Positions 52,970-64,000 of a DNA stretch of 64,000 nt are shown in pieces. The DNA lies in the NCBI GenBank assembly GCA_016790285.1, contig JAEUPJ010000035.1, forward strand, positions 1 through 64,000. Direction: 5' to 3'. The notes beneath the pieces were generated by a model. That model searched no databases. It was not told the DNA's origin and worked only from the letters and a program-made list of their open reading frames with translations. The first letter of the stretch is position 1; each line of letters starts with the position of its first letter. The DNA is from Roseateles sp. Its GTDB lineage: Bacteria; Pseudomonadota; Gammaproteobacteria; Burkholderiales; Burkholderiaceae_C. Position numbers and translations under genes: made by a program.

Positions 52970-54211
52970 TCAGCCCCGGCCCGCCACGCCGAGCATGGCC
53001 TGCAGCAGCACGTTGCAGCCGGCCTCGATGTGCTCGGGCTTGGCGTCCTCGATCTCGTTGTGGCTGATGCCGTCCTTGCAGGGGATGAAGATCATGCCGG
53101 CCGGCGCCAGGCGCGCCATGTAGACGGCGTCGTGCCCCGCGCCCGAGACGGCGGGCATGTTGCTGTAGCCCAGCGCGTCGGCGGCCTTCTGCACGGCGGC
53201 GATGCAGTCGGGGTGGAAGGGCTGGGCCGGGTAGTGGCTGACGGGCGTGATCTCGATGGTGAGGCCCGAGTCGGCGGCGAGCTTCGCGGCAACCGCGCGG
53301 ATGTCGGCGTCCATGGCCTCGCACAACGCGTCGGTCGCGTTGCGCAGGTCGATGCTGAACTTCACGCGGCCCGGGATGACGTTGCGGCTGTTGGGGTGCA
53401 CCTGCACCATGCCCACGGTGCCCCGGCCATGCGGCGGGTGGCGGTGGGCGCAGGCCACCACTTCCTGCATGAGCTTGGTGGCCACCTGCAAGGCGTCCTT
53501 GCGCAGCGCCATGGGTGTGGGCCCGGCGTGGGCCTCCATGCCGGTCACGACGCAGTCGTACCAGCGGATGCCCAGCACGCCGGTGACGACGCCGATGGTC
53601 TTGTCGTGGTCTTCCAGCACCGGGCCCTGTTCGATGTGGGTCTCGAAGTAGGCGCCGATGGGGTGGTCACCCGGCACCTGCTCGCCGATGTAGCCGATGC
53701 GCTCGAGCTCGCCCTTGACCGTCTTGCCTTCGGTGTCCGTCGCGGCATAGGCGTGCTCCAGCGTGAAGGCCTTGGCGAACACGCCCGAGCCCATCATGAC
53801 GGGCACGAAGCGCGAGCCTTCTTCGTTCGTCCAGAAGGCGACCTCGATGGGCGCCTCGGTCTCGATGCCGTGGTCGTTCAGCGTGCGCACGACCTCGATG
53901 CCGGCGAGCACGCCGTAGTTGCCGTCGAACTTGCCGCCGGTGGGCTGGGTGTCGATGTGGCTGCCGGTCATGACGGGCGGCAGGCTGTTGTTGCGGCCCG
54001 GGCGGCGCATGAAGGCGTTGCCGATCTGGTCGATGGTCACCGTCATGCCGGCTTCGCGCGCCCAGCGCGTGACGAGGTCGCGGCCCTGCTTGTCGAGGTC
54101 GGTGAGCGTGAGGCGGCAGACGCCGCCCTTGTCGGTGGCGCCGATCTGGGCGAGCTCCATCAGCGAGGCCCACAGGCGCGGGCCGTTGATGCGCAGGTTC
54201 TTCATGTCCAT
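52970..54211 (-). CDS. N-carbamoyl-beta-alanine amidohydrolase (M20 hydantoinase/carbamoylase family)
   Basis: Metal-dependent third step of reductive uracil breakdown: N-carbamoyl-beta-alanine to beta-alanine, CO2 and ammonia. The 413-residue product has the dimetal ligands in GSHIDTQPTGGKFDGNYG (H, D), TNEEGSRF (E), THIEQGPVLE (H) and the C-terminal GISHNEIEDAKPEHIEAG (H). The second Met codon (54205) is an alternative start. Context (last gene after dihydropyrimidinase) selects carbamoyl-beta-alanine over allantoate as substrate. Repeat copy B lies in the gap upstream. Confidence 0.9.
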   Translation of the reverse strand: MDMKNLRINGPRLWASLMELAQIGATDKGGVCRLTLTDLDKQGRDLVTRWAREAGMTVTIDQIGNAFMRRPGRNNSLPPVMTGSHIDTQPTGGKFDGNYGVLAGIEVVRTLNDHGIETEAPIEVAFWTNEEGSRFVPVMMGSGVFAKAFTLEHAYAATDTEGKTVKGELERIGYIGEQVPGDHPIGAYFETHIEQGPVLEDHDKTIGVVTGVLGIRWYDCVVTGMEAHAGPTPMALRKDALQVATKLMQEVVACAHRHPPHGRGTVGMVQVHPNSRNVIPGRVKFSIDLRNATDALCEAMDADIRAVAAKLAADSGLTIEITPVSHYPAQPFHPDCIAAVQKAADALGYSNMPAVSGAGHDAVYMARLAPAGMIFIPCKDGISHNEIEDAKPEHIEAGCNVLLQAMLGVAGRG

Positions 54212-54230
54212 GGTGCGGTCCTCAACTCAA

Positions 54231-54322
54231 AACAAAGCCACAGAGGCACAGAGGCACAGAGAGATCCCCATGCCGCGAACCGTCCGAGCTTCTCTGTGTC
54301 TCTGTGCCTCTGTGGCTGTGTT
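54231..54322. repeat. Dispersed inverted repeat, copy B
   Basis: Arms start AACAAAGCCACAGAGG and end CTCTGTGGCTGTGTT, with 8-nt CACAGAGG-type units and a variable centre. It fills most of the 118-nt gap between the dihydropyrimidinase and carbamoylase genes. Confidence 0.9.
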
Positions 54323-54329
54323 GTCTGGC

Positions 54330-57208
<2,879 letters not shown>

Positions 57209-57234
57209 GGGGCGCTCCGGTCAGAAAGGCAATT

Positions 57235-57320
57235 GCCACAGAGACACAGAGTCACAGAGACAACGCCACGTTGAAGGTCGACCGACCCTCTCTGCGGCTC
57301 CGTGCCTCTGTGGCTGTGTT
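57235..57320. repeat. Dispersed inverted repeat, copy C
   Basis: Left arm GCCACAGAGACACAGAG is shorter than in the other copies; right arm ends CCTCTGTGGCTGTGTT. It lies in the 118-nt gap between mmsA and the NCS1 carrier gene. The left arm has lost the outer AACACA. Confidence 0.85.
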
Positions 57321-57326
57321 CTGCAT

Positions 57327-58826
<1,500 letters not shown>

Positions 58827-58849
58827 GGGGTGACCTCGTAGCGCCCAGG

Positions 58850-58941
58850 AACACAGCCACAGAGGCACAGAGGCACGGAGGAGGTGGTGCTCCTGGCGCC
58901 TTGGTGCTTTCTCTGTGCCTCTGTGTCTCTGTGGCTGTGTT
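58850..58941. repeat. Dispersed inverted repeat, copy D
   Basis: Left arm starts AACACAGCCACAGAGG, right arm ends GTCTCTGTGGCTGTGTT, variable centre about 58883-58907. It occupies the 124-nt gap between preA and mmsA. Confidence 0.9.
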
Positions 58942-58950
58942 GCATGGGTT

Positions 58951-60258
58951 TCAAGCGCAACCCGCACTCATCGGGTTGTTCGGATGCGTCGTCCAGTTGG
59001 CGTAGGAGCCGTCCATCACCCGTCCGGTGCGGGCATCGGTCTCACCAGGCTGGAGCGCGCGCATCGAGATGGTGCCAGGGACCGGGCAGATCGACACGCA
59101 GAGGTTGCATCCGACACACTCGGCTTCGTTGACATGGAAGTGGCGCTTGCCGTCTTTCGTCGCCCAGATGGCCTGGTGGGAGGTGTCCTCGCACACCACG
59201 TGGCAGCGGCCGCACTGGATGCAGCTGTCCTGGTCAATGACCGCTTTCTCGACGTGGTTCAGGTTGAGCTGGTTCCAGTTCTTGACCGTGGGCACCGCCA
59301 TGCCTTGAAAGGCCTTCAGGTTGGCGTAACCCTTCTCGTCCATGAAGTTGGACAGGCCCGAGCACATGTCCTGCACGATCTTGAAGCCGTAGACCATGGC
59401 GGCGGTGCAGACCTGCACGGTGCCGCAGCCCATGGCGATGAACTCGGCCGCGTCGCGCCAGGTGCTGACGCCGCCGATGCCGCTGATGGGCAGCCCGGCC
59501 GTGGCCGTGTCGCGGGCGATCTCGGCCACCATGTTCAGCGCGATCGGCTTGACCGCCGGGCCGCAGTAGCCGCCGTGCGAGCCCCAGCCGTCGGTCACCG
59601 GGCTCATGGTCATGCGGTCCAGGTCCACGCCCATGACGGAGTTGATGGTGTTGATGAGGCTGACCGCGTCCGCCCCGCCGGCCTTGGCCGCGCGCGCCGG
59701 GAAGCGCACGTCGGTGATGTTGGGCGTGAGCTTCACGATGACGGGCATCTTCGTGTGCTTCTTGCACCACTCGGTGACCTGCTGGATGTACTCCGGCACC
59801 TGGCCGACCGCCGAGCCCATGCCGCGCTCGCTCATGCCGTGCGGGCAGCCGAAGTTCAGCTCCACGCCGTCGGCGCCGGTGTCGGCCACGCGCTCCAGGA
59901 TGGCCTTCCAGCTGGCCTCGTTCACCGGCACCATCAGCGACACGATCATGGCGCGGTCGGGGAAGTCGCGCTTCACGCGGCGGATCTCGTCGAGGTTGAC
60001 CTGCAGCGGCCGGTCGGAGATGAGCTCGATGTTGTTGAAGCCGATGACGCGGCGGTCCTGGCTCCACAGCGTGGCGTAGCGCGGGCCATTCACGTTGACG
60101 ACCGGCGGGTCTTCGCCGAGCGTCTTCCAGACCACGCCGCCCCAGCCGGCCTCGAAGGCGCGGCGCACGTTGATCTCCTTGTCGGTCGGCGGGGCCGAGG
60201 CGAGCCAGAAGGGATTGGGGCTCTTGATGCCCAGGAAGTCGGTGCTGAGGTCAGCCAT
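58951..60258 (-). CDS. preA: NAD-dependent dihydropyrimidine dehydrogenase, subunit PreA
   Basis: FMN and iron-sulfur subunit that reduces uracil or thymine to the dihydro form. The 435-residue product has a dihydroorotate-dehydrogenase-like barrel (residues 1-330), the active-site loop NFGCPHGMSERGMG, and two C-terminal [4Fe-4S] motifs: CIQCGRCHVVC and CVGCNLCVSICP. Start ATG 60258 lies 8 nt inside the preT gene. It works as a complex with PreT, as in E. coli PreTA. Confidence 0.95.
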   Translation of the reverse strand: MADLSTDFLGIKSPNPFWLASAPPTDKEINVRRAFEAGWGGVVWKTLGEDPPVVNVNGPRYATLWSQDRRVIGFNNIELISDRPLQVNLDEIRRVKRDFPDRAMIVSLMVPVNEASWKAILERVADTGADGVELNFGCPHGMSERGMGSAVGQVPEYIQQVTEWCKKHTKMPVIVKLTPNITDVRFPARAAKAGGADAVSLINTINSVMGVDLDRMTMSPVTDGWGSHGGYCGPAVKPIALNMVAEIARDTATAGLPISGIGGVSTWRDAAEFIAMGCGTVQVCTAAMVYGFKIVQDMCSGLSNFMDEKGYANLKAFQGMAVPTVKNWNQLNLNHVEKAVIDQDSCIQCGRCHVVCEDTSHQAIWATKDGKRHFHVNEAECVGCNLCVSICPVPGTISMRALQPGETDARTGRVMDGSYANWTTHPNNPMSAGCA

Positions 60259-61621
60259 GGGTGGCCTCCTTGTCTTGGTGACGGGCGGTGGAGAGGCCCA
60301 GGGCGCGGTCGATGGCTTGCGCCGCACGCTTGCCGTGCTCCACGGCTTCCACGGTCAGGTCGCGGCCGCCGGCGCGGCAGTCGCCGCCGGCCCAGACGCG
60401 GGCCAGGCTCGTCGCACCGTCGGCATCGGTCTTGATGCGGCCAGCCTCCAGCGCGATGGCGCTGCCGGCAGCCTCGGGCCGGTAGGTCTGGCCGATGGCG
60501 CGCAGCACCAGGTCGGCCTCGATGACGAACTGCTCGCCGGTGTCCACCAGCTTGCCGCCCTCCAGCCGCGTGGCCGCGAAGCGCATGCCGCGCACCACGC
60601 CGCCCTCGGCCTGCACCGCCACGGGCCGCGCCCAGCAGCGGATGGTGACGCCATGCGTCTGCGCCCACTGCTGCTCGTGCAGCGAGGCCGACAGGCCCTC
60701 GGGGCCGCGGCGGTAGGCCATCGTGACCTGTTCGGCACCCAGCAGCTTGCTCTGCACGGCGGCGTCCACCGCCGTCATGCCGCCGCCGATGACGACCACG
60801 CGCCGGCCCACGGTCACGATCTCGGGCGCGCTCTGGCGCAGCTCGGCGATGAAGTGGACCGCGTCGCGCAGGCCTGGCAGCTCGGGCTCGGCGATGCCCA
60901 GCGCATTGACGCCCTGCAGGCCCAGGCCCAGGAAGACGGCGTCGTACTCGGCGAGCAGGCCGTCGAGCGTGATGTCGCGGCCCAGGCGGCAGTTCAGCCG
61001 CGGCGTGATGCCGCCGATGGACAGCAGCCAGTCGATCTCGCGCTGCGCGAAGCCGCCGGCCACCTTGTAGGTCGCGAGACCATATTCATTGAGGCCGCCG
61101 AGCTTCGGGGCGGCGTCGAACAGCGTGACGTCGTGCCCGCGCCAGGCCAGGCCATGCGCGGCGGCCAGGCCCGCGGGCCCGGCGCCCACCACGGCCACGC
61201 GCCGGCCCGTGGGCTGGCCGCGCTCGAACAGCGGCTTGCCCGGGCGCTCGAAGTAACCCTCCACGGCAAAGCGCTGCAGCAGGCCGATCTCCACCGGCTT
61301 GCTCTCGTTGGTGTTGCGCACGCAGGCCTGCTCGCACAGCACCTCGGTCGGGCACACGCGGGCGCACATGCCGCCCAGCGGGTTGGCCGTCAGGATGGCG
61401 TCGGCCGCGCCGCGCACGTTGTCCTGCGCCACGCGCTGGATGAAGGCCGGGATGTCGATGCCCGTCGGGCAGGCCGTCTGGCAGGGCGCGTCATAGCAGT
61501 AGTAGCAACGCTCCGCCTCGATGAGCGCCTGGGTGCGGTTCAGCGGCGGGTGGGCGTCGGCAAAGTTGCGCGCGTAGTCGGCGGGCGCGAGCCGGCCGGA
61601 TTTGAGGTCTGCAGGGTCCAC
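60251..61621 (-). CDS. preT: NAD-dependent dihydropyrimidine dehydrogenase, subunit PreT
   Basis: FAD subunit that takes electrons from NADH and passes them to PreA. The 456-residue product has N-terminal iron-sulfur cysteines (CYYCYDAPCQTACPTGIDI and GMCARVCPTEVLCEQAC), the FAD loop AVVGAGPAGLAAA near 145, and the NAD loop VVVIGGGMTAVDAA near 275. GTG 61621 is chosen as start: GGAG lies 6 nt upstream, while the TTG at 61648 that opens the frame has no Shine-Dalgarno. First gene of the pyrimidine operon; diverges from the TetR gene. Confidence 0.93.
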   Translation of the reverse strand: MDPADLKSGRLAPADYARNFADAHPPLNRTQALIEAERCYYCYDAPCQTACPTGIDIPAFIQRVAQDNVRGAADAILTANPLGGMCARVCPTEVLCEQACVRNTNESKPVEIGLLQRFAVEGYFERPGKPLFERGQPTGRRVAVVGAGPAGLAAAHGLAWRGHDVTLFDAAPKLGGLNEYGLATYKVAGGFAQREIDWLLSIGGITPRLNCRLGRDITLDGLLAEYDAVFLGLGLQGVNALGIAEPELPGLRDAVHFIAELRQSAPEIVTVGRRVVVIGGGMTAVDAAVQSKLLGAEQVTMAYRRGPEGLSASLHEQQWAQTHGVTIRCWARPVAVQAEGGVVRGMRFAATRLEGGKLVDTGEQFVIEADLVLRAIGQTYRPEAAGSAIALEAGRIKTDADGATSLARVWAGGDCRAGGRDLTVEAVEHGKRAAQAIDRALGLSTARHQDKEATHG

Positions 61622-61651
61622 GGGAATCTCCGCGAAGAAAACAGGCAAACA

Positions 61652-61665
61652 TTACTACCCAGTAA
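61652..61665. promoter_or_regulatory. Candidate operator between TetR and preT
   Basis: Perfect inverted repeat TTACT-N4-AGTAA in an AT-rich patch (61648-61685) midway between the divergent starts. On the minus strand a possible -10 element lies beside it. It is a plausible TetR site, but it differs from the RutR consensus TTGACCA-N2-TGGTCAA; only one TTGACC half-site is seen (61670-61675). Confidence 0.4.
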
Positions 61666-61727
61666 AACTTGACCGAAGCGTAAAAACCCGCAGGGCCGGC
61701 TTGGTGCGCGCCGTCAAAATGCGGTGC

Positions 61728-62360
61728 ATGACCGACATCGCCACCGTGACGCGCATCCCGCGCGCCGCCACCCTGCGCAAGCAGGAGGCCATCCTGGCCG
61801 AGGCCGAACGCCAGTTCGCCCGCTTTGGTTTCGAGGGCGTGAGCCTGGACAGCATCGCGGCCGTGCTCGACCTCTCCCGCCAGAACCTGCTCTACCACTG
61901 GCCCAGCAAGGAGGAGCTCTACCGCGCCGTGCTGGACAGCGTCATGGGCGAGTGGATGGTCTGCATGACCGCCATCACCGAGGCCACGGAGCCCAAGGCG
62001 GCCCTGCATGCCTATGTGGAGGTCAAGCTGCGCTTCAGCCGCGACCGCGCCAGTGGCAACGCCGTGTTCACCCGCGAGATCATGGCCGGCGCGCCGCGCT
62101 ACCAGGACGTGCTCAAGGCCCGCGTGATGCCGCTGCTGCACGCCGACGTGGAGCGCTTCGAGCGCTGGGCCGACGAAGGCCGCATCCGCCGCGTGGACTT
62201 CATGCACCTGATGTTCCTCATCTGGTCGTCCACCCAGGCCTACGCCGACCTGGCCCCGCAGTTCGCCCTCTACATGGGCAAGCCGCGCCTGGAAGACGCC
62301 GACTTCGAGGCCGCGCGCGAGCTCATCACCAGCCTGATCTGGCGCAGCCTTGCGCTCTGA
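61728..62360 (+). CDS. TetR-family regulator of pyrimidine degradation (RutR-like)
   Basis: The 210-residue regulator has a TetR helix-turn-helix (about 15-65, RKQEAILAEAERQFARFGFEGVSLDSIAAVLDLSRQNLLYHWPSKEELYRAVL) and a ligand domain with MHLMFLIWSSTQAYADLAPQFALYMGK, similar to the uracil-binding RutR group by memory. It diverges from preT across 106 nt and is the natural regulator of the operon. Uracil or thymine as inducer is inferred. ATG 61728 is chosen over a longer upstream frame. Confidence 0.88.
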   Translation: MTDIATVTRIPRAATLRKQEAILAEAERQFARFGFEGVSLDSIAAVLDLSRQNLLYHWPSKEELYRAVLDSVMGEWMVCMTAITEATEPKAALHAYVEVKLRFSRDRASGNAVFTREIMAGAPRYQDVLKARVMPLLHADVERFERWADEGRIRRVDFMHLMFLIWSSTQAYADLAPQFALYMGKPRLEDADFEAARELITSLIWRSLAL

Positions 62361-62381
62361 GCGGGCTCCCGCGGCGCCGCG

Positions 62382-64000
62382 TCAGGCGCCGTGCATCGCC
62401 CAGCGGCCCTTGCCCGCGCGCTTGCCGGCCAGCATGGCCTGGTCGGCCAGCGTGACCAGCCGCGTGGCCTCCTGCCCGTGCGCCGGGAACATCGCCACGC
62501 CGATGCTCGCGCCAACCGTGGCGGTGATGCCCCCGGGCAGCGGGAAGGGCGTCTGGAAGCACTGCGCCAGCCGCTCGACGGCGCGCACCTCGCCCTCGGG
62601 CGCGTCCAGGTGGCTGAGCACCACGACGAACTCGTCGCCGCCGATGCGCGCCACCACGTCGTTGCCCCGGCGCTGCTCGTTCAGGCGCTGGGCCACGCCA
62701 CGCAGCAGCGCGTCGCCCGCATCGTGGCCGTGCTCGTCGTTGATGGCCTTGAAGCCGTCCAGGTCGAGGTAGCAGACCGCCAGCGGCGACTGCTGGCGCT
62801 CGGCGTCGCGCAGCAGGAAGGCCAGGCGCTCCTGCAGCAGGTGGCGGTTGGGCAGGCCGGTGAGCGCGTCGTGCAGGGCCAGGTGGCGGGCCTGCTCCTC
62901 GCGCTCCTTCACGGCGGTGATGTCCACCATCATCCACAGCGTGTCGCCGCCGGGAAGGAAAGTGCCGCTGAGGTCGACCCACAGCCGCCGGCCGTCCTTG
63001 CGCATCATCTGGACCTGCGCCCGGAAGCGCCCCGAGGCTGGCATGCGCTGGTAGCCGCGCCCCGCGCGCTCGAAGGCCGCGTCGTCCGGGTAGAAGAGCC
63101 GCGCCGAATGGCCACGCAGCTCGTCGGAGGTGTAGCCGAACATCTCGGCAAGCGCCCGGTTGTGCCACACCTCGCAGCGGTCGCGCAGGCGCACCATGGG
63201 CACGAGGTCGTTGTCCAGCAGCGCGCCGCGCTCGCTGGCCAGCTGCGCCACCTGGTGGCGCGCCCGCACCTGGCGCGCCTGGGCGCCGTAGACCACCCAG
63301 GCGGCTGCCAGCACGAGGCCGCATTGCCCCAGCACCAGCGAGCCGAACACCCAGGCCTGGTGGCGCCAGGGCGCAAAGTACTCGTCGGTGGACAAGCCCG
63401 CCAGCATCAGCAGCGGGTAGCCCGGCACGGCCTCGTAGGCGGTCACGCGCTCGATGCCGTCCAGCGCGTTGCGCGCCACGATGCTGCCCCGCTCCGGGCG
63501 CGACGCCACCGCCGCCCGCAGCTCCGCCGAGGCCTGGGCGCTGCCGATGCCAGGCACCTCGCTGCCGTCGCCCGGTGCCAGGCGCGCGAGCAGCGTGAGG
63601 TTGCGCGAACGCAGCGCCGCCGCCCCTTCCAGGCCGAGGTCGGCATGGCGGAAGTCGGTCGCCAGCTGCTCCGCGGCCAGCAGGCCCAGGGTGGCGCCCG
63701 CGAAACGGCCATCGGCATCCCGCTGCGCGCGCGCCAGCCACAGCCCCCAGCCGTTGACGGTGGGCAGCCGGACGGGGTCGGAGACGACCAGGCGTGCCGG
63801 CGTGGCGCGAGCGGCGTCGAGGGCTTCGCGCGCCGAGGCCGGCAGGCTGGCGTCGGCGCTGCCGTCGAGCGCGCGGCCTTCAGCATCGACGAAAAGCAAC
63901 TGGGTGAGGCCCGGCACGGCGGCCTGCTGCGCCTGGGCAATGGTGTCCATGGCCGCGCCGCGCGCCGGGGTGCTGGCCGGCAGCAACCGCTGCTGCAGGG
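62382..64000 (-). CDS. Sensor diguanylate cyclase (extracytoplasmic sensor, PAS, GGDEF), N-terminus cut by window edge
   Basis: Makes the second messenger c-di-GMP. The frame stays open to the right edge. At least 539 residues are visible: a periplasmic sensor part (to about residue 210 from the edge), one transmembrane segment (WVFGSLVLGQCGLVLAAAWVVYG region), a PAS domain (LVPMVRLRDRCEVWHNRALAEMFGYTSDELRGH), and a GGDEF domain with intact ARIGGDEFVVVLS. No EAL domain follows. A second, N-terminal membrane helix expected for this topology lies outside the window. Confidence 0.9.
   Translation of the reverse strand, partial: LQQRLLPASTPARGAAMDTIAQAQQAAVPGLTQLLFVDAEGRALDGSADASLPASAREALDAARATPARLVVSDPVRLPTVNGWGLWLARAQRDADGRFAGATLGLLAAEQLATDFRHADLGLEGAAALRSRNLTLLARLAPGDGSEVPGIGSAQASAELRAAVASRPERGSIVARNALDGIERVTAYEAVPGYPLLMLAGLSTDEYFAPWRHQAWVFGSLVLGQCGLVLAAAWVVYGAQARQVRARHQVAQLASERGALLDNDLVPMVRLRDRCEVWHNRALAEMFGYTSDELRGHSARLFYPDDAAFERAGRGYQRMPASGRFRAQVQMMRKDGRRLWVDLSGTFLPGGDTLWMMVDITAVKEREEQARHLALHDALTGLPNRHLLQERLAFLLRDAERQQSPLAVCYLDLDGFKAINDEHGHDAGDALLRGVAQRLNEQRRGNDVVARIGGDEFVVVLSHLDAPEGEVRAVERLAQCFQTPFPLPGGITATVGASIGVAMFPAHGQEATRLVTLADQAMLAGKRAGKGRWAMHGA

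Noticed and set aside
58827..58967. 47-residue N-terminal extension of MmsA
   Set aside because: It is translated from repeat copy D (giving LRASVPLWLC-like sequence) and is absent from the family.

Overview
The window is a compact, very GC-rich (about 70% by eye) bacterial chromosome segment with 60 protein genes on both strands. It has no rRNA, tRNA, CRISPR array, insertion sequence or phage gene that I can recognise. Gene content and protein style (split MetH homocysteine domain, PreT/PreA pyrimidine pathway, YtrA-type GntR, PilJ-like sensor, NCS1 carrier) point to a free-living betaproteobacterium of the Burkholderiales, probably near Roseateles, Pelomonas, Mitsuaria or Rubrivivax. This is inferred from family knowledge, not from a search. 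No gap between genes exceeds 300 bases.

1-25.8 kb: D-amino-acid and murein genes recur among regulators. They are alanine racemase (cut by the left edge), lysophospholipid transporter LplT, aromatic aminotransferase, an overlapping dadA / beta-lactamase-fold hydrolase / LD-carboxypeptidase set, a TonB-dependent receptor, an ornithine-cyclodeaminase-family enzyme overlapping a PBP4-type lipoprotein, a second (Tat-exported) LD-carboxypeptidase, and a run of VanX-type dipeptidase, LysR regulator and peptide-binding protein. Between them lies a small oxidoreductase operon that includes a frameshifted DUF1348 gene.

26-32.4 kb: a very large exported lipoprotein of unknown function, then an overlapping run of haloacetate-dehalogenase-like hydrolase, tartrate/D-malate dehydrogenase and the free-standing homocysteine domain of MetH.

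32.4-39.8 kb: envelope-stress genes. A Sel1-repeat membrane protein diverges from an operon of a ribbon-helix-helix-like protein, PspA/IM30, YqiJ and flotillin YqiK, with a well-formed promoter and repeated operator-like half-sites ahead of it. An ECF sigma / putative anti-sigma / periplasmic protein operon follows.

39.9-52.9 kb: housekeeping and accessory genes: VOC protein, AhpD-like protein, HtpX, aminotransferase, a soluble chemoreceptor-like protein, IlvD, a CAP-domain lipoprotein, a GntR/ABC operon with a palindromic operator, an AraC/cupin pair, a hydrolase and an exported trypsin-like protease.

53-61.6 kb: a full reductive pyrimidine-degradation operon on the minus strand (preT, preA, mmsA, NCS1 carrier, dihydropyrimidinase, carbamoyl-beta-alanine amidohydrolase) with a divergent TetR regulator. 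Three of its gaps, and one gap at 24.1 kb, are almost filled by copies of the same ~90-nt inverted repeat. The right edge cuts a PAS-GGDEF membrane protein.
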